DNA of 64,000 nt, from positions 265,501-329,500 of the forward strand of contig NC_050726.1 in the NCBI RefSeq assembly GCF_013402915.1, in the 5' to 3' direction. The DNA is from Zygotorulaspora mrakii. Lineage: Eukaryota; Ascomycota; Saccharomycetes; Saccharomycetales; Saccharomycetaceae. The position numbers and the translations under genes were made by a program. The first letter of the stretch is position 1. The number at the start of each line of letters is the position of its first letter. The notes beneath the pieces were generated by a model. It ran no database searches. It was given only the letters and a program-made list of their open reading frames with translations, and was not told the origin of the DNA. This document shows, piece after piece, positions 27,801-35,451 of this stretch.

Positions 27801-28312
27801 TCCAAGTCCCCCAAAATGACTATATCGCCAGACATGGTGTACGTTTTTCCTGTGCCGGTTTGCCCGTACGCAAATACAGTACAATTGTATCCTTGAAGCA
27901 TTTCATGAATATAGCTACGTGCGACTGAGTTAAACAATGTCTCCTGATCACTCTCTGCCCCAAAAACCTGATCGAACATATAAGTCTTCTTATACTGAGA
28001 GAGCGTATTGGGCCCATTGGACAATACAACTTCTTTACCCTTAGCGCCCATTGTTGATATTACAACGCAGCTCTTCTCATCTATCTCTCGCTGATTTCTG
28101 GATCTGCAACGAACATAAACTCGCATGTTTGACCCCATTACTGGTAATTGGCCTTGATGTTTTTGATCTTGATGCCCGTCTATTCCCAGTTGTTGCTGTG
28201 AGTCTGTGGGAGGTTGCGTTGCTGAACGCGGTAACGAAGGCCTTGAATGCAGTCTTCTGCGCAGCGGCTCATAAGTAGACCTTCGCACCACGGGCTGGTT
28301 ATAATTTGACAT
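24899..28312 (-). CDS. KIP1: Kinesin-5 motor Kip1
   Basis: 1137 residues against 1111 for S. cerevisiae Kip1/YBL063W. A tetrameric plus-end spindle motor that separates spindle poles. The motor domain starts near residue 62 (RVYVRCRSRN), with P-loop GQTGTGKT near 150, switch I NDLSSRSHT, switch II LVDLAGSEN and the neck region after EYATRARSIKNTPQ. A Ser/Asn-rich insertion (QNSSNGNNHSNAANGNGSS) sits where yeast kinesin-5s have an enlarged loop 8. Coiled-coil stalk follows, and the tail PSTPLPIPDQPLPRVLAPRS...LKRGFTSE matches Kip1 rather than Cin8. The frame runs 71 codons upstream, but the ATG at 28312 (MSNYNQP) fits the family length. Divergent from PRX1, as in S. cerevisiae. Confidence 0.95.
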   Translation of the reverse strand: MSNYNQPVVRRSTYEPLRRRLHSRPSLPRSATQPPTDSQQQLGIDGHQDQKHQGQLPVMGSNMRVYVRCRSRNQREIDEKSCVVISTMGAKGKEVVLSNGPNTLSQYKKTYMFDQVFGAESDQETLFNSVARSYIHEMLQGYNCTVFAYGQTGTGKTYTMSGDIVILGDLESKDKILLGEHAGIIPRVLVDLFKQLSEESREYSVKVSFLELYNEKLKDLLADGDEVEEKIRIFDNNMGTQYSKQNSSNGNNHSNAANGNGSSFANSSSSIMVKGMEEIYIKSANEGLQLLTTGSLKRKVAATKCNDLSSRSHTVFTITTNVSKTDPISGEQYIKIGKLNLVDLAGSENINRSGAENKRAQEAGLINKSLLTLGRVINALVDHSQHIPYRESKLTRLLQDSLGGKTKTCIIATISPAKICMDETVSTLEYATRARSIKNTPQINQSMSKNSCIVEYIHEIDRLRHELKASRQKEGMYITEDQYDLYESNGILVEEQKVRIQNMEEQIKKFKEKYVEQTDLNKKTEKRLIESELVQSTLQEQKREILHTFNLYQASCKHYAEKVGEIHQRNLRLIHALQLERKNIHEASIDVSKSISETLQFVNLKAAELNILNTNLESHTLTFKKASTLILKDIKNALCDGSKTINNELNSIGFSKFITQIQEMHTSLSNAIESFKKTPWNKETDVIYACHREKILACYETINEYHRLIKSSFVELLKKIQQGSKSSLTNVLQVGLGDLDIFLNIILEQRKKLDQLEQEISDNKVIIQKSEAFNQQFYQYFQDRLKTERSNMFRTIIESIEQTERQQMSSDEELLYSATNKIQKYQHELLEHQQDNIKQMSHHGSVSLSTLKGQLDHVIGNLHKISREETDSLDQLFPYDFISESFRNLEKKISSEFNEDSSQRLLKLTDGLESIITSKCRDLESEVTGIVEKTKVGMKRETSNNKDRLQSVTRAVTSIFEHVSKQYNANLNEVLNKHNSTIKDYSKETREMTGTLQNTEDLGGIPQPNELSVDVEKDIAPDLPKLESPRDYRIYEDKADYQNVMPHSPASGRLMFCPSTPLPIPDQPLPRVLAPRSINSNAKRSNTVPIEVKKTQLASTTSNDLKRGFTSEGISALDSNPCIGGPQIKKLHVKQLE

Positions 28313-28566
28313 ACAGAATATCTCCGTGATTTGAAGTCGTCCTGTTGAGTATTTTTTTATTAATCTGAACGATAAAGCATCTTTCTCTTGTATGTTATTC
28401 TTTTGTTTACGCGCGACAGCCGCCAATAATATAAAGTACGGGTAACTGAGCTGTAAGATATGAATATAACGGCAACACGCAAGAGTTGAGCTAAAGTATC
28501 GAACGCAAGGATCAATCAGAGGCATTCACTACATCTATGTTTAATGGTCAAGCTTTTTGAAAAGCT

Positions 28567-28836
28567 TTAATAGAATCTGCAAGTAAGATTACTGAGATTA
28601 ACCTTTTGATGAACAAGTTTCTTGATCGAGATAAGCGCCGACGTATTGAAATCTTCAAGTATGACGTAATTGCCTCTTCTAAGAGCTAAATCCAATGCCA
28701 ATAAAATGAATAGGATGCCAAAGCAAATGTTGCTTATTAGTGTGAATGCAACGGCCAATTTTGGTTCGTTCGTGATATCCTCTGCTACTACGCATGGCAG
28801 CGGTACCTGTCCCTTAGATGACTGTGAAGAAAAAGT
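28567..28836 (-). pseudogene. Possible small membrane protein, frame open but start missing or frameshifted
   Basis: An 89-codon frame ends at the TAA at 28567-28569 and has no internal ATG. It reads like protein: a polar N-terminus with AEDITNEPK, then a hydrophobic span LAVAFTLISNICFGILFILL and a positively charged following segment (RRG). An ATG at 28840-28838 sits one base out of frame, and the two frames are separated only by a run of five A on the plus strand (28830-28834), so a single-base slip there would join them. It could be a sequencing error, a recent pseudogene, an exon of an unrecognised spliced gene, or chance. No family recognised. Confidence 0.3.
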
Positions 28837-29602
28837 TCATCCACAGACCACAGACAAATACCCATTATTAACCCGGGATTCAGGTGACCCTATTCACTAA
28901 TGCCTTTCAGAACAATTCGATCTCACGTGTTTGGATAAAGTGTAATGCTACCCCTTCTCCCACTTGGACAACATCCACGCTCCCACAGAAGCATTTTGAC
29001 TTGTTGTTTTGGAATTCCCAGTCCCTGCAGTTTTCCTCAATAGCGCAACAATCTCATAGGGAGATAAATAATAGGCTGGACTTCCCAGTGTCTAGTTTAC
29101 GAGATGTATCCATATGGCGGGCTGCGGTGAGCAGTCGATACAATGGTATAGGTTGAAAGTCACGGTAACATGAAAGCCTACATTGTACCTGAACCTGTCT
29201 CATAGCAGCATTTTACGGACGGCTGCATTGCCTGTCCGTCAACAGCGTCTCGGACCCGCACTGCACACTATGTTATGCAGCCTTGAACAAACACCGAAAT
29301 TCTACAGGAGGCAGACTCATATGATGGCAGGTATATTTTGCGAAGTTCCTGAGGCCCGATCCCTTACTCAAGTGCGTCATTGTATAAGCCTGACGCTACC
29401 ATGGGATAGTAAAAAGGTGGCTCAGTGGTATTTCTTCCGGCACAACAGTCCCAGGAAGCAAAGAGAGCCCAAAATATATATTGATGCCAATTAGCATCAC
29501 CACTGGCAACTAACATTCACGCGGTATTGGTATGAGGTCTATCCCTCATTACGGTGCATATTGTACTGACCTTTTTTTGAATCCACAGCTTTTGCTGCGC
29601 GA

Positions 29603-29607
29603 CCCCT
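29603..29607 (-). promoter_or_regulatory. Stress-response element (STRE, AGGGG) ahead of PRX1
   Basis: CCCCT on the plus strand (AGGGG on minus), 144 bases upstream of the PRX1 ATG. It matches the Msn2/Msn4 core. A single copy of a short motif, so only suggestive. Confidence 0.35.
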
Positions 29608-29750
29608 AAGCCGTTTCTTTCCTATTAAGACAAAAAGCTTCATTTATAAGCAGCATAAGAACACTGAAGACAGTTCTGCAAGTATTCTTTTATTCTTCAG
29701 GTCACTTCAGTCAAGAAAATATTGAATATTGAATTTCACCCAATCAAGCT

Positions 29751-30494
29751 ATGTTAAGTCGTTGTCTTTTACAAACTAGAAGCTTTGCTGCACAAGGTCC
29801 ATTAAGGACTTCTGTTCGCTTTTTGACAACTTTCAAACAAGAGGATCAACCAAGGTTGAGAATCAATTCAAAGGTACCAAACTTCACTGCAGAAACAACA
29901 GAAGGTAAATTGAACTTTTACGACTACTTAGGTAACTCTTGGGGTGTTCTTTTCAGTCATCCTGCTGATTTCACGCCGGTTTGTACCACCGAGCTGGGTT
30001 CTTTTGCTTCCTTGAAGCCAGAATTCGATAAACGTGGTGTTAAGTTAATCGGTCTCTCTGCTGAGGGTGTTGAGTCGCATAAGAAATGGCTGTCAGACAT
30101 CGAAGAAGTTAGCAAGCTGAAGAAATTCAATTTCCCGATCATCGCAGATGAGTCCAAAGAGGTCGCCTTCTTGTATGATATGGTTGACGAAGAGGGCTTT
30201 AAGAAGTTAGCTACTGGTCCCGTTGCTACCATAAGATCTGTCTTCATCATTGATCCTTCCAAGAAACTTAGAATCTCCTTTACGTATCCACCTTCAGTCG
30301 GCAGAAACACGCACGAAGTACTCAGAGTCATTGATGCTCTGCAATTAACGGATGCGAAGGGTGTTGTTACTCCAATTAACTGGCAGAAGGGCGACGACGT
30401 TATCATTCCTCCTACAGTTTCTGATGCCGATGCCTCCAAGAAATTTGGAGAGTTTACAAAAGTAAAGCCATATCTTCGTTTCACCAAGGTCTAA
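29751..30494 (+). CDS. PRX1: Mitochondrial 1-Cys peroxiredoxin Prx1
   Basis: 247 residues (S. cerevisiae Prx1/YBL064C is 261). It reduces hydroperoxides in mitochondria through one peroxidatic Cys, with glutathione/thioredoxin-type reductants recycling it. The N-terminus (MLSRCLLQTRSFAAQGPLRT) is a basic, Ser/Leu-rich presequence. The active-site loop SHPADFTPVCTTELG carries Cys78. RSVFIIDP, the Prx6-type C-terminal extension and TPINWQKGDDVIIPPTVSD place it in the Prx6 subgroup. No second resolving Cys in the 2-Cys position. Start ATG at 29751. It lies between KIP1 and SEF1, as in S. cerevisiae. Confidence 0.97.
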   Translation: MLSRCLLQTRSFAAQGPLRTSVRFLTTFKQEDQPRLRINSKVPNFTAETTEGKLNFYDYLGNSWGVLFSHPADFTPVCTTELGSFASLKPEFDKRGVKLIGLSAEGVESHKKWLSDIEEVSKLKKFNFPIIADESKEVAFLYDMVDEEGFKKLATGPVATIRSVFIIDPSKKLRISFTYPPSVGRNTHEVLRVIDALQLTDAKGVVTPINWQKGDDVIIPPTVSDADASKKFGEFTKVKPYLRFTKV

Positions 30495-30947
30495 TCGAAC
30501 CCTGATTACTTCTATGTGCCACTTACTATAACTTGTGAGGTATCAATTGTACAAACTGCGCCAATCTGATTGAAGCACTGTTATTAGGATATTGTTCGTC
30601 ATTAATAACGATTTGGGGGACTTTTTATTTTGATTGAGAAAGGTATCAACCTTGAAAAAAAGTAACTCAAATTGAATGATACTATTATAAAAACTCTTTT
30701 TATTAGTATTACTATTATAATTATTAATAGCACGTATTATTTATTCGTTTAACCCCCCCCCCCCCCCCCCCTTGTGAATTTTCAAGTTCTATACTCATCT
30801 CACTTGTCAGCTTCAGACCCTGTACTTCTGGATTTATTGATTTTTCTACCATAAGGACTTCCAAGTGAACTTTGGCATTTAGCATTGGGTAATATTGGGA
30901 ACTGCTATATTGCATGCAGTCTTTCGGGATATTAACCTAGTGGATAT
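30495..30947. other. Intergenic PRX1-SEF1
   Basis: 453 bases, both neighbours on the plus strand. It holds the PRX1 terminator, a duplicated tactattataa motif (~30678 and ~30710), and the poly-C tract listed separately. No gene seen; the minus-strand 63-codon frame is created by the homopolymer. Confidence 0.6.
30753..30771. repeat. 19-base poly-C homopolymer
   Basis: Nineteen consecutive C on the plus strand, 176 bases upstream of the SEF1 ATG. Long G/C homopolymers are scarce in yeast nuclear DNA, where A/T runs dominate, and length is likely to vary between isolates. Confidence 0.9.
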
Positions 30948-33900
30948 ATGGTGCAATTAATCAATATGGATCAATCACAAATCTCTGCACCAAAAAATGA
31001 GAAGGTAGTTCCCCAAGATAATGGCATCGCGAATGACACACATAATGGAAATAAAGAGCAGCTTAAACATATTGCTCAGAATTCCAACCACACGAAACGA
31101 CCTAATGAGTCTGCCGATATTTCAGTCTCTCCTGGCCCAAACAAAAAACAGCATGTAATAAAATATGAGGATGGCCAGGCGCCATCTTCTAACACATCCA
31201 CACCAAGTGATTCAGACGGCAGAGCTCATCGTAGCAGCCATCCGCTCAGCTCTACGGGTCACCGACCTGTAACTTCATGTACACATTGTAGACAACATAA
31301 GATTAAATGTAACGCCAGTGATAATTTTCCCAACCCATGCTCGCGGTGCGAGAGAATGGGCCTTCATTGCGAGATAGATCCACAGTTTAGACCAAAAAAA
31401 GGTTCACAACTGCAAAATTTGAGGAGGGATGTAGACGAGTTGAAATTAAAGATAGAATATTTGACCAGAAATGAAAGTCTGATAGCTCGAGCTTTTCAAC
31501 AAGGTGAAGTTGGACAAGAACTTGTCAATGCCATAAAATCAATAGATATGGGTAAACTTAACGAAATGAAGACCTTCGAAGAATTAGAGCCCCAAAAACT
31601 TCAACAAAGAGTATTGCGTAAAAGTTACACTTCGCAAGAGCAGTCTACAGAAAATAAGCCAGCAAAGATTTCGGTGCAAACGTACTTAGCTAGTGAGCCT
31701 CACCTGCTTCAAGACATTCAAAAATCTAACGTGACAACACCTCAAGATATAAATAGTGACAAGAGCGATTCATCAAATAAATATTCTTTACCAGCACTGC
31801 TGAATGATTCAGCTCCTACAAACAATCACAAAGAAAGTTTACCACCTGTATTACAAATGGCACTACATCGTAATACCTCAGTGACAAATTCACCAAAAGA
31901 TACACCTGGTTCAAGTCATGATAGCCCATCAAATTCATCCATTACAAGCGCACATATTACCCGTAATCGAATGGATGATCCAACTCACCGTAATGATTCC
32001 TACGAAAAAAAACCACAAAAAAAGTCACCTATCGTGATGACCACAAATGCGATTCCCCTTCTCCCATCCCCCTATGCAAGCATTGACGAATTTGTACTGG
32101 GGGATGTTAGAATATCTATTGATAAAGCCAGCAGGTTGCATCATATCTTTGTGACTAAATATCTTCCCTATTTTCCTATACTATCTTCAGAATCTGCAAC
32201 AGAATTGTACTCACAATCTCAGCTTTTATTTTGGACTGTAATGTTAACTTCATGTCTTTCTGATCCGGAACCATCCATGTATATCAAGCTTTCGTCACTT
32301 ATAAAACAGCTGGCTATCGAAACATGCTGGATACGCACACCAAGATCAACACATATCTCACAAGCACTTTTGATCTTATGTAATTGGCCATTACCTAACC
32401 AAAAAGTACTGGATGATTGCTCGTATAGATTTGTTGGTTTGGCTAAATCACTTTCATATCAGTTAGGTTTACACAGAGGTGAATTCATTTCTGAATTTAC
32501 GAGAACTCAAACTTCAATGCCAAATGCAGAAAAATGGAGAACAAGAACATGGTTGGGTATTTTTTTTTCAGAACTCTGTTGGGCAAGTATCTTAGGCTTG
32601 CCACCCACTGCGCAAACTGACCATTTAATTGAAAACGCACGTATGAGTTTGGATGAAGAGGAAGAAACAACTTTTAATGATGAAAAAAGGGAAAACTTAG
32701 ACAAAGAAGGCACACCAGGTAGTAATAACAAGGAGCATACTTTCAATGCTGAAGTCAAGAGCAAGTCCACTAAAAGTAAAGACAACGACAAATTGAGTGG
32801 GAGTCCCAGCCCACAAAAAGAATATCGTTTACCTCCAAGATTTCGTCGTTTGATCTGTCTGGCCAGCTTCCAAGCTAAGCTTTGCAAAGTTATGGGTTCT
32901 AGCGTCGCAAGTCCCGATGGTCTTATGGAGCCAAGAGACCGTGCCAGTTCGTTAGCGATTCTCGAAAGAGAACTTGATTTCTCCAATAGAAAGCTTCATT
33001 TTGAGAAGGACGCTGCTGTTCACATTTATTACCTTTACGTTAAATTAATGATCTGTTGTTTTGCATTCCTGCCAGATACGCCTACAGAGGATCAAAGTCA
33101 ATACGTTACTGAGGCTTACCTTTGTGCAACAAAAATTGTTTCTTTACTAACGAGTTTATTGGAAACTCAGCAGTTGATTGAGCTACCGATTTACGTCAGA
33201 CATAGTGCTACTTTTGCCGCATTAATACTTTTTAAATTGCAGTTAACGCCACTGTTATTGAACAAGTACTTGGACTCTGCACGTCAATCTATTGTAACAA
33301 TTCACAGACTTTATAGAAATCAACTTAGTGCTTGGGCTACGGCGGTGGAAAATGACATATCGAGAACCGCTAGCGTACTGGAGAAGTTGAACTTTGTCCT
33401 TATCACCCACCCCACTGTTTTCGTGGAGGAAGAAGGAATAATATGTCGAATGAGATCACATCTTACAGATTCTTTATTTTACGATTTAGTGTGGTGTATC
33501 CATGAAGCAAGGAGAAGGGAAATGGATCCTAAATATAATCAAGAGGCATTGGAAAAAGCGGAAGCTAAACGAAAGCAGAGGGGAAGATATTATCCATCGG
33601 GTTCTTTGGACAGAAAGCTTCTTCCATTACCTTTTTACAATCAGATATCAAAAGAAGATTTTGAGACCATTGTACAAACGACGCCAGGAGGAACTGCGGT
33701 TACTACACTGGTTCCCACAAAAAGCGCTCTCAGTCACGCAAAGAAATTAGCAGAAACAAACCAAGGACCTGATGGAGCCATCATTGAAATAAACGGTATA
33801 CCGTTGTCTATGTTGGACGAAACAGGTAGTGTTAGCTTGCCAAGTGTAGAAAATCTGGAGGTGATGCGAAAAAGCGGCGGCAAGCCTCCAGATCAAGTTA

Positions 33901-34559
33901 CATCTCACAAGAGTAGAACGCCTTCCGAATCTTCAAAGCGGTATGGCAGTGCTACTATAAATTTTGCGGAAGCTGCCAAGCAACGTCCAACCTCTGCACT
34001 TTCAAACAGAAGTAAATCACATGCTAATGGAGTCACGAATAACTATTCACTTGATAAACATGCAGAATCTCTAGCTGCACAGCCACTATTTATAGGTGAT
34101 ACAAGCATGCAGAGATCAAACAGTACCCCTGCTGCGACGCCGATCCAACTAAGCTCATATGCGCAGGGCAGAAGAAAAACTGGCTCACGAGATCACCCTA
34201 ATTCTCTGTTCATGATGAACAACTCATTGTCATCTAATCTTTCGTTAAACAAGTCTTTTCCATTGCCCTTAGAAGCAGGTAGTTCCAAAGAGCAGCCCGC
34301 AGGTACGGCGCGTGTGCGAAGTCCTATGGTTAGGGAATCAGTTTCGAATAGTTATTCCAATTTAAATCTTTTTTTGAGTAATAATGGTCTGCAGCCCATG
34401 ACCGCCGCGGAAGGTCAAAATGATTCCACCAAAGCCTTCAATCAATCATCAGACTTGAATAGTTTCTTCCAGCAACAGAGCACAGGATGGATAGAGGGCA
34501 GCTCCATAAATGACGACTTTTTGGGGTGGTTTGATATGAATATGGAACCTGAATTCTAG
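30948..34559 (+). CDS. SEF1: Zn2Cys6 transcription factor Sef1
   Basis: 1203 residues (S. cerevisiae Sef1/YBL066C is about 1148). The binuclear zinc cluster at residues 111-141 has spacing CX2CX6CX9CX2CX6C (CTHCRQHKIKC...CSRCERMGLHC), followed by a basic linker and a short coiled segment (LRRDVDELKLKIEYL). A fungal-specific transcription factor domain lies in the middle (~390-820), with low-complexity Ser/Asn-rich flanks and an acidic, aromatic C-terminal tail (DDFLGWFDMNMEPEF) that looks like an activation region. Sef1 is an iron-uptake activator in Candida albicans; its role in this lineage is not established by sequence. A second in-frame ATG at 30966 is an alternative start. It sits between PRX1 and UBP9/13, matching YBL064C-YBL066C-YBL067C. 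Confidence 0.93.
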   Translation: MVQLINMDQSQISAPKNEKVVPQDNGIANDTHNGNKEQLKHIAQNSNHTKRPNESADISVSPGPNKKQHVIKYEDGQAPSSNTSTPSDSDGRAHRSSHPLSSTGHRPVTSCTHCRQHKIKCNASDNFPNPCSRCERMGLHCEIDPQFRPKKGSQLQNLRRDVDELKLKIEYLTRNESLIARAFQQGEVGQELVNAIKSIDMGKLNEMKTFEELEPQKLQQRVLRKSYTSQEQSTENKPAKISVQTYLASEPHLLQDIQKSNVTTPQDINSDKSDSSNKYSLPALLNDSAPTNNHKESLPPVLQMALHRNTSVTNSPKDTPGSSHDSPSNSSITSAHITRNRMDDPTHRNDSYEKKPQKKSPIVMTTNAIPLLPSPYASIDEFVLGDVRISIDKASRLHHIFVTKYLPYFPILSSESATELYSQSQLLFWTVMLTSCLSDPEPSMYIKLSSLIKQLAIETCWIRTPRSTHISQALLILCNWPLPNQKVLDDCSYRFVGLAKSLSYQLGLHRGEFISEFTRTQTSMPNAEKWRTRTWLGIFFSELCWASILGLPPTAQTDHLIENARMSLDEEEETTFNDEKRENLDKEGTPGSNNKEHTFNAEVKSKSTKSKDNDKLSGSPSPQKEYRLPPRFRRLICLASFQAKLCKVMGSSVASPDGLMEPRDRASSLAILERELDFSNRKLHFEKDAAVHIYYLYVKLMICCFAFLPDTPTEDQSQYVTEAYLCATKIVSLLTSLLETQQLIELPIYVRHSATFAALILFKLQLTPLLLNKYLDSARQSIVTIHRLYRNQLSAWATAVENDISRTASVLEKLNFVLITHPTVFVEEEGIICRMRSHLTDSLFYDLVWCIHEARRREMDPKYNQEALEKAEAKRKQRGRYYPSGSLDRKLLPLPFYNQISKEDFETIVQTTPGGTAVTTLVPTKSALSHAKKLAETNQGPDGAIIEINGIPLSMLDETGSVSLPSVENLEVMRKSGGKPPDQVTSHKSRTPSESSKRYGSATINFAEAAKQRPTSALSNRSKSHANGVTNNYSLDKHAESLAAQPLFIGDTSMQRSNSTPAATPIQLSSYAQGRRKTGSRDHPNSLFMMNNSLSSNLSLNKSFPLPLEAGSSKEQPAGTARVRSPMVRESVSNSYSNLNLFLSNNGLQPMTAAEGQNDSTKAFNQSSDLNSFFQQQSTGWIEGSSINDDFLGWFDMNMEPEF

Positions 34560-34734
34560 TCTTCCGTCAGCCATCAGCATAGTTCATCGGCAGCCCAGAA
34601 TATTTATTTAGAAGGGAAGAGTTTTTACTGAGGGTTATCGAGATGCCTCCTACAATGAACAGAGAAATTAGAGCAGCATTCATATTTCGGAATACGATGC
34701 TTTAAGGCATATATAAAAGAGAGCTATGTAAATT

Positions 34735-35451
34735 CTATAGTTCTCTTGGGTAATTTTCTTTAAGTAATCTGCACATTACCTTTGCCTTTTCAGGTTCTGC
34801 CTCTGTTTCATAGCCTTTCAAGACACCGTTGGCATTAACTGGATTTGCACTTTGATGCACTTTAAATTTTGCTTGGATATCAGTAACCTCAATTTCCAGG
34901 CCAACAATTCTATTCATGGAACTCTCTAAGAATCTGTGATTCGTCTCCTCAACGCTCCATTTCTTTCCGAATTCCGGAGACCTCTTGTTCTCTTCCTGAT
35001 CTGTCAGATCATTCAACATACTCAAGAGCCATTTTTTATCTTCTATAATGTCTGCCTTTCCATAGACATGGACGCACGCAAAATCCCAAGTGGGTACAAA
35101 TTTATGCGTCTCCTTCTTTAGCGGGTACCAACTTGGTGTTACATAAGAATTCATGCTTTGAAATACTACCATGCAATTCGAGTTTTCTTTGAGCATGGCA
35201 ATGTGACTGTTGCCGTCAGCCAGGTGAGCAACGAGTTTATGCTTCCCATCAGTACTTTCCTTAAGATAAAAAGGGATATGTGTCGCACACATTTCACTGT
35301 CAACTCTTGGCACTTCCTGGCTTCCATTAAGAAAGTTCGACAAAGCACTCTTTGGTGGTGAGTAACTGAACAAAATGCCTAGCGGATACTGTTTTATAAT
35401 TTCAGCTTGTTTCTCAAACTCCTTAACCTCCATTATTTGTGGGATGTACAT
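34735..35451 (-). CDS. PaiB-like FMN-binding protein
   Basis: 238 residues resembling the bacterial PaiB/FMN_bind_2 family, usually ~205-240 aa. Matching elements: N-terminal MYIPQIMEVKEFEKQAEIIK with PLGILFSYS; CATHIPFYL; VVFQSMNSYVTPSWYPLKKE; KFVPTWDFACVHVYGKADII; and IVGLEIEVTDIQAKFKVHQS. These cover the flavin-binding split-barrel. In Bacillus, PaiB affects sporulation and protease genes; the fungal members have no settled role, so I call only a flavin-binding protein. S. cerevisiae has nothing between SEF1 and UBP13. The family occurs in bacteria and patchily in fungi, which fits old horizontal transfer or loss in S. cerevisiae. Base composition is not obviously unlike its neighbours by eye. 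Confidence 0.88.
   Translation of the reverse strand: MYIPQIMEVKEFEKQAEIIKQYPLGILFSYSPPKSALSNFLNGSQEVPRVDSEMCATHIPFYLKESTDGKHKLVAHLADGNSHIAMLKENSNCMVVFQSMNSYVTPSWYPLKKETHKFVPTWDFACVHVYGKADIIEDKKWLLSMLNDLTDQEENKRSPEFGKKWSVEETNHRFLESSMNRIVGLEIEVTDIQAKFKVHQSANPVNANGVLKGYETEAEPEKAKVMCRLLKENYPREL

Larger units (their letters stand above)
28313..29750. other. Long divergent intergenic region between KIP1 and PRX1
   Basis: 1.44 kb. It includes both promoters, an open minus-strand frame that may be a small membrane-protein gene (28567-28836), a CACGTG at 28924-28929, a 25-base hairpin at 29215-29239 (ACGGAC-GGC / GCC-T-GTCCGT) and a stress element at 29603. Plus-strand frames at 28670-29494 look random. 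S. cerevisiae has no annotated gene between KIP1 and PRX1 that I can recall. Confidence 0.5.

Noticed and set aside
33145..33151. TACTAAC inside SEF1
   Set aside because: It lies in a continuous, conserved-looking coding segment with no donor.
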